A DNA stretch of 64,000 nt from positions 5,385,398-5,449,397 of the forward strand of contig NC_052618.1 of the NCBI RefSeq assembly GCF_016545825.1, written 5' to 3'. The notes under the pieces are model-generated. The model did no database searches, was not told the origin of the DNA, and saw only the letters and a list, made by a program, of their open reading frames with translations. A program made the position numbers and the translations under genes. The first letter of the stretch is position 1, and the number at the start of each line of letters is the position of its first letter. This stretch comes from Eucalyptus grandis. Its lineage: Eukaryota > Streptophyta > Magnoliopsida > Myrtales > Myrtaceae. This document shows positions 34,510 through 46,739 of this stretch, one piece after another.

Positions 34510-35440
34510 TTTGCTTAGTCTGCCATCAACTCAATTTATCATGTGGACCATATACCAAGGCAGAGGCAGAAAGAAAGCACGAGTCGACCCTCGGAACTTG
34601 CAAAGTACTTGAGAAAATTCATTAAAGGGCAACTTTATTCTTCCTCATGATAGTAGACATTTTCATAGATATTTGCATGCGCTCGCTTGCGTGAATTTGA
34701 ATTTGAAATGTATATAACACCTACATATTCAACATATACCAAGGCAGAAAGCACAGAAATCGCGAGCCTCGCCTCAATAGATTTGGACTCAAGAGTCAAT
34801 GACCTAGGCATGGGCATTGAGGTCCAGGAACCTGACCTCGATAGACTCGATCCCGCTATCAAGGGCTTGGGAACCAACGTTAGAGTATCTGTACCCAATC
34901 ACAGAATTTCTAATCCAAGCATTCATACTTTATCATATTTTGAAAAATAATTTTGAACTTTTTTAAAAAGAATCATTTTTCTGAAAGTTATGACTAATAT
35001 GGATGGTTCTATAAATATTTATATGGATATTATTGATGTTGGTGATTCATAGGCTGAAGATGCTCTTAAGATAGATTCTTGTATAAAAAAAATTCTGAAA
35101 TAAGAAGAGTAAGTGAGAGGATTCATATCAAAATCTCTTATCAAGAGTCTACAGTAAATAAGAAAAGACGCAAGACAATAGATTTGAGAGAAAATGAAAA
35201 AGGCAAATATATTCTTTTGAAATAAAAGGCGGGTCTATTAATGCTTAAGTGTACACTTATGTGTGGAGGACATTTTGGTCAGCTTACATGAAAGATGTGA
35301 TTTAAGCTAAATTGGGAGCGTAAATGTGTGTTTGTCTATATGTATAGTTAATTTAGAAGATTTTCTTAACTATTTTTCAAAGGTTCTGATGGAATGGAAG
35401 GCTCACTAGAGAAATATTTCTTTTATAGCCTCGTGAATTT
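34510..35440. other. spacer, no supported gene
   Basis: An 88-codon frame on each strand at 34,635-34,950 has no recognisable domain. The rest is AT-rich. Confidence 0.45.
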
Positions 35441-35459
35441 TTGCTTTCGGTTCAATGAA

Positions 35460-37270
35460 GCAATTCTCAGTGAAGCATCCAGGACAAGTCGACGGAGCCA
35501 CTAGAAAAGTGGATGAAGGAAGGGTAGCGTTGAAACACAGCTACTCCTTTTGCTGGAAAAGTCGACTATCAACAGCTGAGATTTGGTATTAAAATGCCGA
35601 ATCATTCTTTACGTAATGTTTCAATCACAAAAGTAGAAAGAACAAGTATAATTATCAAATCCACATTATAGCCAAAGTCTCTCGTGTGTGGTGCTCCTTG
35701 TGCCAAGTCATTCTCGAATAATTGACGCTTTCGTCTTTTTAGCTTTTCTTATAAAACATCTTTGGTAGAAGTGGAGTGGGAGTGGGGAGTGGGGACACCC
35801 CATTATCCAAAGTCTAGTTAAATTATTGCATCTTCTGGTCGTGAGCAACATGCATTGCTTTTTTTTTTTCTTTTTCAATGACAGAGCTCTATTGGACAAA
35901 AGAATACATATCGAACCCATTTTTTGCATGAATGGTTCAATCATGGTATTCTGGTGATAATGTCTGGCTGCTTTCTTGGAAACAATAACTTTTATAGGAT
36001 GTCACAAGAAAAGACTGTAAAGTAAGAACTTGGAATGTTGAGGCTCTTTACTTTTTTTCCTTTTTCTCCTTTTTGCTTTGAGTTGCATAATGAACGATTG
36101 TTATCAAATCCAAAACTTCTTATTCACTTGTGTGCTTTTCTTCAGGCCCGTCCTTTTGATTCAAGTACTTCAGTGGTAAGTTTTCCTTTTACCATGTTGA
36201 AACTTCAATTCACGTCAGAAATTAGACAATGCTTGATATTCTTTTTCTAATGCCATGATCATAATAATCATTTTCTTCCAATTGATTGTTATGATTGCAG
36301 TATTGATGTCAAAATTACTCAAGTGCAAAGCACCGAAACCTTAAGAGAATTTTTCGCCCCAAACCAACAAAAATAGACTTTGCTCACTCGAATGTGGTTT
36401 CATTTACAAATAATGTAAACTGAAACAAGGAAGTGAGAAAATAACTTCTTACATATATGGGGTTTTGGTTCCAACAGTAAAGTTTGGAAGCTCCTCCTTA
36501 CCATACTTTTAGACTATGGTAATGCCCGGGGGATTGTTGACACTGATTGCCCTTTATCACTCTTTTACTTTTCAAAAGCAAAAAGTTGGAAATGAATACC
36601 GAGTACTCATATCTTCAAGGAGTAGATTCCGCTCTATAAAATGACTATAAACTTATCTAGACCTTCTTGTCCAGTAACCACATCAACTTATCAATACCCA
36701 AGAACCCGAGAAAAGATATAGATAGTATTCGTGTGCTTGATATCAAGATGCCTTCGATGAATTACGCTTGGAATCTTACCAAGTGGACGAAAGAATAAGT
36801 ACTTTTAAATAAAGAAGTCAAAAGACAAATTAACGGACCCACTCAAAGAAGTGGTGAAGGAACGGAAGCGTCGAAACACAGCAACCTTTAACTGGAAAAG
36901 CTGATAATCGACGGTTGAGAATTAGTAATATCAATCGAACGGTTTTGTATTAAAGTGCCAGAAACATTCCGTAGGTAAGGAACAAGCATTATCAAAATTC
37001 CAAAGCATTGATTGTGCTTTTTTGTCTGTAAAGGCTCTTTATCTTTTCTTCATTTTCCTTTTTGCTTGAGTTTTGGAAGGAACAAATTCATCAAATCCAA
37101 ATTTTAGTATGCACTCGTGTGCTACTGTGTGGCCCTGTCCTATTGATTCAACTGCTTAGCCGGTAAATTTTCCTATTTACCATATTAAGATTTTGATTCA
37201 TGTCAAAATTACAGAGTGTTTGATATGTTTTTAGTGATGGTAATCATAATATCATTCAATTCACAGTTCT
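35460..37270. repeat. old local duplication pair
   Basis: Two diverged copies: 35,461-35,640 with 36,030-36,290, and 36,820-37,000 with 37,030-37,270. Shared landmarks are 'gaaacacagc', 'ctggaaaag(t/c)', 'tattaaa(a/g)tgcc', then 'aggctctttatcttttcttc', 'ctcgtgtgct' and 'ttttcctatttaccat'. The first copy has about 390 bp extra between its two parts. No gene recognised. Confidence 0.5.
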
Positions 37271-37627
37271 AAAATGACATTGTCATTAATTTATATATTG
37301 ATTTGCAGTTTTTGATATTGAACTACTTGTTGACATGTTAGACTTGGGCTAACTTAGACCCCCATATCTAATTAATGTTGACCATTAATTGAAAATAAGT
37401 CTTGACTTTCCATGTATTATCTTTCAAATCTTCATGGATCTATTGACAGAAGCTCTCATAATGATCGCTATAAGTGAAAAAAAAAAAAAAAAAAAGGCTC
37501 AGTTCAAAAGGTATACTTGAAGTTGCTTAATTTTCTTGCCAACCTCAATTATTGGAATACCATGTCAAATTGCTCATAAATTCATATATTTAATATGCCT
37601 ATTCAAAAGGTGATGACTAATATCTAA

Positions 37628-37704
37628 TCGAAAATAAATAAGTATATATATGAAAATAAATAAGTATAATTATATATATGAAAATAAATAAGTGTGTGTG
37701 TGTG
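37628..37704. repeat. short AT-rich tandem repeat and (TG)n
   Basis: The motif 'gaaaataaataagtata' is repeated about three times with 'tatatata' spacers and ends in a (TG)7-like run just before the 697-bp duplication. Confidence 0.6.
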
Positions 37705-39095
37705 TTCTCCTTGTAACCAAGTTGATAAGGTCCTTTTGCATAATGATTACCTAGTTTATGAGGAAGAAGAGAAGTATAAAAAATTGCTATATTATATTAG
37801 TATTCTCCTAGAGTATGTTTTTATTTTTATTTTTTTAATAATCTATAGGCACGGGCGGGAGACTCTTCTATTTAAAGCCCATTACAAATATACTACAAGT
37901 TGAATAGGTTGAGCTTAAAGCTATGACCTGTATAGATGGCTATAACTCAGAATAACTTGCATACGGTATTTGTGATTCAAACGAGCAATCTCTGATTCTC
38001 AAATCGGAGATCCCCGACACCCCAATCAACTATAACAATCGTGGGGTTTAGGAAGCTTAATTTATTATAGTAAAGAGTAAGTGTATTTTGCAATTTGAAT
38101 CTTTTTTAAAAAAAGAAAATGAAAATGACAATGTTAACATGAAGTGATCATAATACCAATATGCAATAATTGCAAGATAGAGAGGTTAAGTAAGTATAAT
38201 CTTTTTTTTGAAAAGAATGAGTGTATGTTATAGGGGCGTGAAATGAGAAAGAGAGCCAAAATGTGTTAAAGTTAAGGCGCCATTCCTCTGCAACGATACT
38301 TATGTAATTATAGGGGGTGCGAAGCTTGCTTATCGAGTAGGGCAAGTCTCGCTTTTGGACCAATTTCTCCTTCGGATTGCATTATCAATTCCCAAGGGAC
38401 GTTCTCCTTGTAACCAAGTTGATAAGGTCCTTTTGCATAATGATTACCTAGTTTATGAGGAAGAAGAGAGTATAAAAAATTGCTATATTATATTAGTATT
38501 CTCCTAGAGTATGTTTTTATTTTTATTTTTTTAATAATCTATGGGCGTGGGCAGGGAGACTCTTCTACTTAAAGCCCATTACAAAAATACTACAAGTTGA
38601 ATAGGTTGAGCTTAAAGCTATGACCTGTATAAGTGGCTATAACTCAGAATAACTTGCATACAGTATTTGTGATTCAAACAAGCAACCTCTGATTCTCAAA
38701 TCGGAGATCCCCGACACCCCAATCAACTATAACAATCGTGGGGTTTAGGAAGCTTAATTTATTATAGTAAAGAGTAAGTGTGTTTTGCAATTTGAATCTT
38801 TAAAAAAAAGAAAAAGAAAATGACAATGTTAACATGAAGTGATCATAATACTAATATGCAATAATTGCAAGATAGAGAGGTTAAGTAAGTATAATCTTTT
38901 TTTTTTTATTGAAAAGAATAAGTGTATTTATAGGGGTGTGAAATGAGAAAGAGAGCCAAAATGTGTTAAAGTTAAGGCACCATTCCTCTGCAACGATACT
39001 TATGTAATTATAGGGGGTGCGAAGCTTGCTTATCAAGTAGGGCAAGTCTCGCTTTTGGACCAATTTCTCCTTCGGATTGCATTGTCAATTCACGC
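37704..39095. repeat. 697-bp young tandem duplication with SINE-like core
   Basis: Copy 1 (37,704-38,400) and copy 2 (38,401 to about 39,095) start with 'gttctccttgtaaccaagtt' and end 'ccttcggattgcatt'. They differ only at scattered positions. On the minus strand each has a tRNA-like order: 'agttgattggggtgtcggg' (A-box-like) then 'cgtttgaatcac' (B-box-like), about 37,970-38,045 and 38,668-38,745. This suggests a tRNA-derived SINE inside the unit. It is not a functional tRNA gene. Confidence 0.7.
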
Positions 39096-39099
39096 CCGC

Positions 39100-40600
39100 A
39101 AACGAGCATGCTTTAGGAACGACCTCAACTTACCTTATGTTGAGGGCTAGACCGTATGGATCAGTTTCGTGCTTGGGCTGGGACCGAGATGCGAAACTAC
39201 GCCTTGGGCAGAAAAATAGGCTTGGTATATATTCGGGCCCTCCGACAGCCTGGGCTTTGTCAGACAAGTTGAAGCCCAATAGAAATGCCGAGTATTTTTT
39301 TTCCTATAATAAATTTCCATAGTTGTATGGAGTTTCGATACTTTGAACTATAATGAAATGAGCTTCGAGCTTCGAAGATTTTTCACATTCTTGACGTTGA
39401 TACTTTTTCAATATATAACTCAGGGCCTCTCCTTACAATGTCTTAACTTTACACAAATAATGGATGGACCCATTAGGTTGCTAGATTCGTGTTCACTGGA
39501 TTTGATTATAGGCATGGATGCTCAATCTATCTTTCTAAGCCTTTTCACTAGGTTTGATGTCAAATGGAGAGATTTACGGAAATAAGTTCTCCTCAAAAAG
39601 CCCAACCTAGTCCAACATGCATATTTCGTAATGGACGGATTTGGTTAATAAACTTAAATGTGGGAGATTACATGAATAAATTAGTAAACAATAATCTCTC
39701 CGTTGTACACATGTTAAATTACCACCTTTGCAGCTTAACAATGAGTAATAAAATCTCATCAATTTTGATGGAGATGATGTGCCCAAAAAAAAAGGAATCT
39801 TGTTGGATTTGAGATCACATGGATGGATCTTATTAGTTCTCATTTTGATTGAAAGAAAGAATTATTACAGGTAAATATCTTTTGTAATGAATCGTCATTT
39901 CATGCTGACAATTTCGTTTGTAAAGAAGAAGAATATAGGATAAATAAGCATATAGAATATCAAAACTCTTCAAAATGGAAATAATGAAAGGTCAATAATC
40001 ATCATCCAACAATTTTTTCTTTGATAATAGTCCAAAAGCTTTTCCAAGTCGAGGTCCACGAGTCTTTGTGCAAACCGGCTCCTCCATTGCCAGGGAAGCT
40101 TAAAATCAAGAAAAAGAAAAGTACGGAGATTTTCACCGCATATAGACAAGAATATATTTTTTTATTTCCGAGGTAAAGATTTTCACCGCATGTTGATAGA
40201 CAATAAGATGAATAATTTTTTATAAAAAAAATTCAAAATAAATTTCCAACAAACCTTTATGAAAATCTTTGAAGTCCAGCTCCTGCATTTTATATTGTCA
40301 AGCTTCCTAACATCAGCATATTGGGGACCACCACCAGAACCCCCTCACCCTTTTCATTTTCATGTTTGAGGACTCATTTATCGCTAAAATAGCCATTACA
40401 TAATTTAAGAAAAATTTCAAATAAAAATCTAAAATGAGATAATCTTTTTTTTTTTTTCTAAAAATGAGTTTAAAATGGATTTCATTTTAAATAAGAATTT
40501 AAACTCGTCAACCGGACAAATGTTCACTACAATCGGCATTTTCTAGCTATTTAAATTGAGGAAATTTTGTTATTGGGTAAAAAAATTTTAAAAAAATTCC
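39100..40600. other. spacer, no supported gene
   Basis: Several frames of 60-82 codons exist but show no domain, splice context or duplicate support. Poly-T at 40,445-40,458. Confidence 0.45.
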
Positions 40601-40740
40601 CAAATGAATCAGGATTACTTTTTTCCTTTTCAATTTCATGTTTTCCGGTCCCTTCTGTTGCACTTCTTGGAAACTCCTCCATTTCTTCCTCTCCTCCGTC
40701 TCACACCAAGCCATCACCGTCGTTGGGATATCCGATCTCC

Positions 40741-42648
40741 GATGTATTCGAGGATTGAGAGCCACCACGGCATCACCGCCGTAGTCCCTACGGTGGGCCG
40801 TTCCTCCTTTTTACACCATGCGGCTCCTGCCCCTTCCCCTTCCCGTAGGTTTTTTTTTTTTTTTTTTTAGTTGCTTCTGAGGCGAAATTGAGATCTTGGA
40901 ATTTGACGTTTTTTGATTGAATTTCGATGATGGCTAGATTCAGTCCGTTATATTGATATCATTTTTTTCCTTTGCATCTTTTAATTGGTGATGACATTGC
41001 AGGGGGTTTCCGCATTGGGGTACACTGCCAAATCGGAGTATCGGAAAGCTCTTCCGGTAAGATCGGTTGAATGAGAATTGTTCTGTTGCTCATTCCGATC
41101 GCTTTACTCGCAAACCATAGTGGTTTTGACAAATCACTTTCGCCTTGCGCTTGTGGTGTTTCTGATCTTTTGCCATTGTCTTGATCGGGGCTTCTATCTA
41201 CATATTTTCATCAATGAATCTTTTCTCGGCATGTAATTTCTGTATCTTTAGATATGTGTCGATGCAATGACTTTTGATGCTAAATTTAGAACGGATCACG
41301 TGATGCTCTCACCTTTCAAATTTTTGGTTAAGGCCTTTTATTTCAACTCGGCGATCATTGGGCTGTCTCTTACACTGACTGGTTTTAATATATATCCACA
41401 AGTGCTAAGTTCCACTACAACTATAGAGAAAAATAATGATCACAGGACTCCACTTAAACAAGCTTTCACTGCACACTTCTCTCTCGTCCCTATGGCCCAT
41501 TCTCTATGGAAGTAAGTAATATGATGATTAATGTTTAAGTAGTTTCATTCGTTCGTTAACTAGTTAATGGAGCATCTGTTGTTTTAGGGGATTTTGATTG
41601 AGCAGCTCCGTTTGTGGCTTTTCAAGTGTAGGATGGAAATAGATTTTTCGATTGCTTTAGTAATATATATCCTTTAAATTTGATACCTTGTCTTTTCTGG
41701 TTCAAATGGAGTAGTATGGCAGTTTCACTATTCTTGGATTGGCTTCTCCTTAACGGTGTCCGCAATTGTGGTGTTTGGTGGGAATGTAGTCACCATTTTC
41801 ATGATTGCCATGCTAGGCATTACAAACAGGAACAGACTGAGAACTTGGAGGGTATGTTTTGGTTCTGCATGAATCACTTCAACCAAGAGGTTGTATCATG
41901 TAATCCTGTTTACTTATATGTTAATGTGTGTTCGATTGCTGATGTAGTCAGATCAAAATCATGACAAATGGGGTGGTTCACAAGGTCCACTAAATGTTTT
42001 AAATGTATGCATTGAACATCTATCTCCTGTGCATGCATGAGTTCTTTACCCTCCTAACATTGCATTGGGGAAGTTATTAATGTGTTTTGACCAGTTTGAT
42101 TGGAATCAAATCACATAGGGGTGTTCAACTAAGCTAATCATTCAACTTGATGTCCATCCGAGGCACGTCTGGAAAAGCACTTTTCTATGTGCTTCCAATC
42201 CTCAAAGCAAATTCTCTCATTTCTAGGCGTAGCTTTCCTGCTGAACGCTACATATTACGGAGGCTTGGTTATGTATCCTCCATGGCTTCTCAGATTTTCT
42301 AGGTTTGCAGTTTGGGTGAGCTTCTTAGCCACGTTGGGTTTACCTCATCAAATATTGCAGCATTTCCTAGATATATCCTCCATAATTCTCTTCCTTCTGC
42401 TTTGCAGGCATAATGATACCGGCCTCGAAGTGCCCTTGTGGTTTCTTTTATATTTTAAGGAAGTCTCTTTCATATGTAGCTTTTTGACTGCTTCATGAGG
42501 AAGTACTGAGTGTACTAACAATGTAGGTATGACGTGGATTATACAAATATCACCAGCAAGAGTGACCACCCCATGGGCTATCATTTTGTTCATGCTCACA
42601 GGTCTGTTCTTGCTCAGTGTCAAATACTCTTACTTGAGAAACTGATAT
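40741..42648 (+). pseudogene. multi-exon gene (or relic) for an unrecognised polytopic membrane protein
   Basis: Coding-looking pieces sit at splice sites. Exon 1 starts MYSRIESHHGITAVVPTVGR (40,741) and ends at a GTAGGT donor. Exon 2 (41,003-41,056) reads GVSALGYTAKSEYRKALP with clean CAG and GTAAGA borders. A later exon, about 41,721-41,852, carries the hydrophobic run SAIVVFGGNVVTIFMIAMLG then ITNRNRLRTW. Another near 42,226 reads VAFLLNATYYGGLVMYPPWL, and one near 42,411 reads IMIPASKCPCGFFYI then has an in-frame stop. The last (about 42,529-42,648) reads GMTWIIQISPARVTTPWAII, LFMLTGLFLLSVKYSYLRN, stop. The whole is partly repeated just downstream. The stop suggests decay, though exon borders may be misjudged. 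I cannot name the family. Confidence 0.45.
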
Positions 42649-42693
42649 AAATTGAAAGAAAAATGAAGCAAAGAACAAGGTGGAAGTGCAACC

Positions 42694-43655
42694 TCCAATG
42701 TACCTGAGGATTGAGTACCACCACGGCAATGCCACTGTAGTCCCTACAGCGAGCTGTTCCTCCTCTTTTCACCGCACAGCTCCTCCCTCCTCTTCCCGTA
42801 AGTTTTCTTAGCTGCTTCTGAGGTGAAATTGAGGTCGTGGAATTGGACATTTGTTGATTGACTTTCGATTGATGCTAGATTCAATCCATTATATTTATAT
42901 CATTTTCCTTTCTTTTAAATGGTGATGATATTGCAGCAGGATTTTGCATCAAGATTGCTGCCAAACCGAAGTATCGGATAATTCTCCAGTAAGATCAATT
43001 GAACGAGAATTGTTTCGTAGCTCATTCCACACGCAGATCATATTAAAAAAAAGATCAGAATCATGACAAACGGGAGGTTCACCGGTCCACTAAATGTTTT
43101 AAGTGTATAGGGCATATAACTTCTGTGCATGCATGGGTTCTTTACCCTCCTAACATGGTATTGTGCAAGTTATTAAATCACATAGGCATGTTCTGCTCAA
43201 CTAAGCAATCATTCAGCTTTGCTGTCCATCTGAGGCATGTTCATTAAAGTAGTTTTCTACGGGCTTCTCATTTCTAGACATAGCTTTCCTGCTGAACGCT
43301 ACATACTACAGAGGCTGGATTATGTATATCATTCATTGCTTTTCAGATGTTCTAGGTTTGCAGTCTGGGTGAACTTCTTAGCTATGTTGGGTTTACCTCA
43401 TTGAATATTGGAACATTTCCTAGATATACCTTCTATAGTTCTCTTCCTTCTACTGTGCAGGCACTAGCGATACTGGCCTTGAAGTGCCCTTGTGGTTCCT
43501 TCTTTAATTAGGATGTCCCTTTTATATGCTGTTTTCGGTTGCTTCATGAAGAAGTACTAAGCGTACTAATGATGTGGTACGACATGGATTAGACAAAATA
43601 TCACCATCAAGAGTCACCACAAGTCTATTCTTGCTCAATTTCAAATACTCTTAAT
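42694..43655 (+). pseudogene. second, internally deleted copy of the membrane-protein gene
   Basis: 42,694-43,020 repeats exon 1 (RIEYHHGNATVVPTASCSSS) and the following intron and exon 2. 43,040-43,655 repeats 41,950-42,650. The ~900 bp in between, including the hydrophobic exon at 41.7 kb, is missing. Exon 2 here reads into stops. A tandem duplication followed by deletion is the simplest account. Confidence 0.6.
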
Positions 43656-43659
43656 TGAG

Positions 43660-46600
43660 AAACTGATAAAATAGGAAGATAAGCAAAGAGCGGGGTGGGA
43701 GTGTGGAGGGAGAAGGATACTTCAGGTGGGAGCTAATCGAAGTAAGTAAGCGTGTATCCCTTTTGTTTATGCAAAGTAAAAGGCACCAATAGTAGCAGCC
43801 ACCCATACCTACAAGAACCAAAGAAAGAGAGAATGAAGCACTAGCATACATAGTACGCATCTTGCGACAAAATTGATGTTTACTAAATTGATGGTTATGA
43901 ATAGTAGATACCCACCATCAAAGCACCTAATTTGATACAATGCAAGAAGTGAGGTGACGCTATAAATTGAAGAACTACTGTTCAGCAAGTCCGAAAATAT
44001 TGGAGCATGCGACACTGCAGCTGTATCAACACAGTAGAAGACTTTTCGATCCAGCCAAAATAGGAAGAGAAAACAAAAAGAGTCCGTTCACAGCAGTCCA
44101 TTTAAAATAAAAAGAGACATTAATCAGAAACTGGGAGACAAACATAATTGCAGAAAACAATCATAAACGAATGAGTTTGAAATGTTATAGAAAGAAAAAG
44201 AAAACTGTAGATACGCTAGTGAATATCCATTCATCACATTCTACTTTAGCTTGATAGATGTCAAAATGAGAACACAAAGAAGTGCTACAACACCTTTTTG
44301 AGAAGCCACCACATCCTGTATATTGGCACTAGTTAAAAATCTGGGATTGCGCACAGGTTAAAACGGCAGATTTTTACCACCGGTCAAAAGATAGAGCTCT
44401 TCCAAGTAATTTCTCGGAACGCCCAAAAGGAAAAAAAATATATATTTACGCTATCATTTCTTCTATTTTCTCCTAGACCTATAATAGGAGAAATCACAGC
44501 TTAGAGGTTGTTTGGTTTCCCTAGATTTCACATGAGAAAACCCAGGCAGAACACTTGCACGTAATCAAGTCTTGATTTCACCTTTGCCTACAGCAGAAAC
44601 TTCAACAGTTGAAGATGGATACGTGACTAGCTCATCTCTCTGACATACAAATTCAAAAACTAACACTTACCTACGATTCCAAAGCAGAAGCAGAGTGTGT
44701 AGTCCTATATCAAATGATTTCAGATATTTATTCCCCAAAAGTTTTCATCTCAACTTTCAAAGACTGAGCCAAAATGGCCGCAAAAGATCGCATAACGCTC
44801 ATTCAGCAGGTTTTCATTCAACTGAAGATGGGGAGAAGGCGGTGATTGTGGCTACGAATGGCTTCTCGGTTGAAGAGGAAAAGGAGATTGATTGATGGGA
44901 AGTTTGCGAAAGTATGATCGGATGAGGCTAGGCCAGAAGTTAAAGTGTGGACTTGTGTTGGAATTGCGTTATATATCCAAAAGAACACAAATATTACTAT
45001 TACTTACTTAAAGAACAATATTAAACGCACTAAGACTGACCTTCAAAATATAAGACCTACTTATTTAGGGTAAATCAATTGTGATGACTGAATTATATAG
45101 CGCATTTTTGCAATCAATCATTAAATTCTCATTTCAATTGCGGAATGAACTTCAGAACTTTTAACTAATCGAAACCCGACCAAATTATGGTTGATCCATG
45201 GATGCATCTAGAGATTTTTCTTAGTGGGGGCAAACTTCAATAAGTAATGATTATTTTAGTAAATAAACCAATGCCCTTGAGCGTAAAAATATGTGATGAA
45301 ATTACCATTGTGTCGGTAAAAATATGTGACGAAATTACCATTGTGTTGGTTTGGCTTGCTTATGGCAACTAGATTTTTCATGACTCTAAAATCGCTTATT
45401 GACCTTCATCAATTTGCAGGGCAAATTGAAATGAAAATAGTCATTATGGACTCAGTTAAAGAAATCTTTAGAAAATGCGATGGGGATAAAAAGGATTTAG
45501 ATACTTATGATCACTTTAGCTTCCTCCTGATCGGGTTACGCCTTGAGAACCTCCCCTCGTAACACAAGGGCCACGTAACCCTCTCTTTTTTTAAACTTTT
45601 TGTTTTTGGCTTTTTTTTTAATGGAGACCCATATGGCATCGTGTCATCGTAATGGCATCTCCAATCAGATATGTAAGACACCACATCAATAATGCGTAGA
45701 AAAATTGTTCGAAAAGTCTTCATAATGCATTGATTGGATAGGGGAAAAATAATGTTAGTGCATTAGGCAATTGAAATCAAAGTTTAGTAACTTGATTGTA
45801 CAAAAAGACTACATGATGGGAAAAATCTCATTTGCATGCCAAGTTGGTAGACCAATTGTTTATACCTAGCACTTTTCATACCATCGACCGCATTACGCAA
45901 CTCTAGGGTATTCTCACATATAGTAGAAGAGATTATTACATTGTAGATGGATTCCATATAGAATGTGAAGCTAGCTTAGCACGGAAAATATTGAGACAAA
46001 CTACTGAAATTATTTGAGGAAATGCAAAAACTTATGTTCCGAGGTTTCCTCAAGTCGAGATTTAGAGAAAAGCATTAACCGAAGGACTGATCAGGAATGG
46101 CTAGTAAGTCACCCTTGCACCACAACTAAATCCAAAAGTAACTATAGGATAGGATGCCAAAAAACAGAGGAAAACGGAACCATTGTTTGACCGAGCTTAA
46201 CTCTGCACAACTCTTGCTCGCTGTGGCGATTTCTCACGACATTTTCAGTTCAATCTTCGCTCGTTTCCAAGTGGTCTCGGATTCACGATTGGAAACAAGG
46301 AAAAAAGGAAAAAAAAAGATCTGACATGAACTCCATTGATGAGCAAAATGACAAGAGCATTAAACATTGCTCGAGGCCACCAGATTGAAGCCTCTGTCAA
46401 AACACGTAAGAATCCACAATACGAAAACGCGATTTAAACCGGAAGAAGGAAAAAAAAAATTATCACCGAAAGTTTCTAAAGATGGCGAGGGACGGAATCA
46501 ATCACGAGGCTCGCACTGGAAACAGGTGAGTGCAACTTGGTTTCAAGGCAGTAGTAGACAGTGAGGGTGATGGTGGAGCGACTCGGAATTCACTGAGCGG

Positions 46601-46735
46601 GGGAGTGCATCGAGATGGAGGGAGAGATCCGACAAAGGTATGTGAAGCGAAGAGACGCGGCAATGGCGTCGTTTGGAGTTTTTGATGCCTTTTTCTAAGG
46701 AAAAGAAAATGAAAATGATGGCTGAGTTGTGGGAT
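43660..46735. other. gene-poor spacer
   Basis: No frame with a recognisable domain. Frames near 44,695-44,895 and 45,326-45,562 lack duplicates, splice context and family motifs. Confidence 0.45.
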
Positions 46736-46739
46736 GAAT

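Noticed and set aside
34635..34950. 87-88 codon frames on both strands
   Set aside because: No recognisable motif and no evidence of duplication or splicing; chance open frames.
37965..38045. Functional tRNA gene on the minus strand
   Set aside because: Box-like motifs are present but the cloverleaf arms do not pair and the copies sit inside a duplicated repeat.
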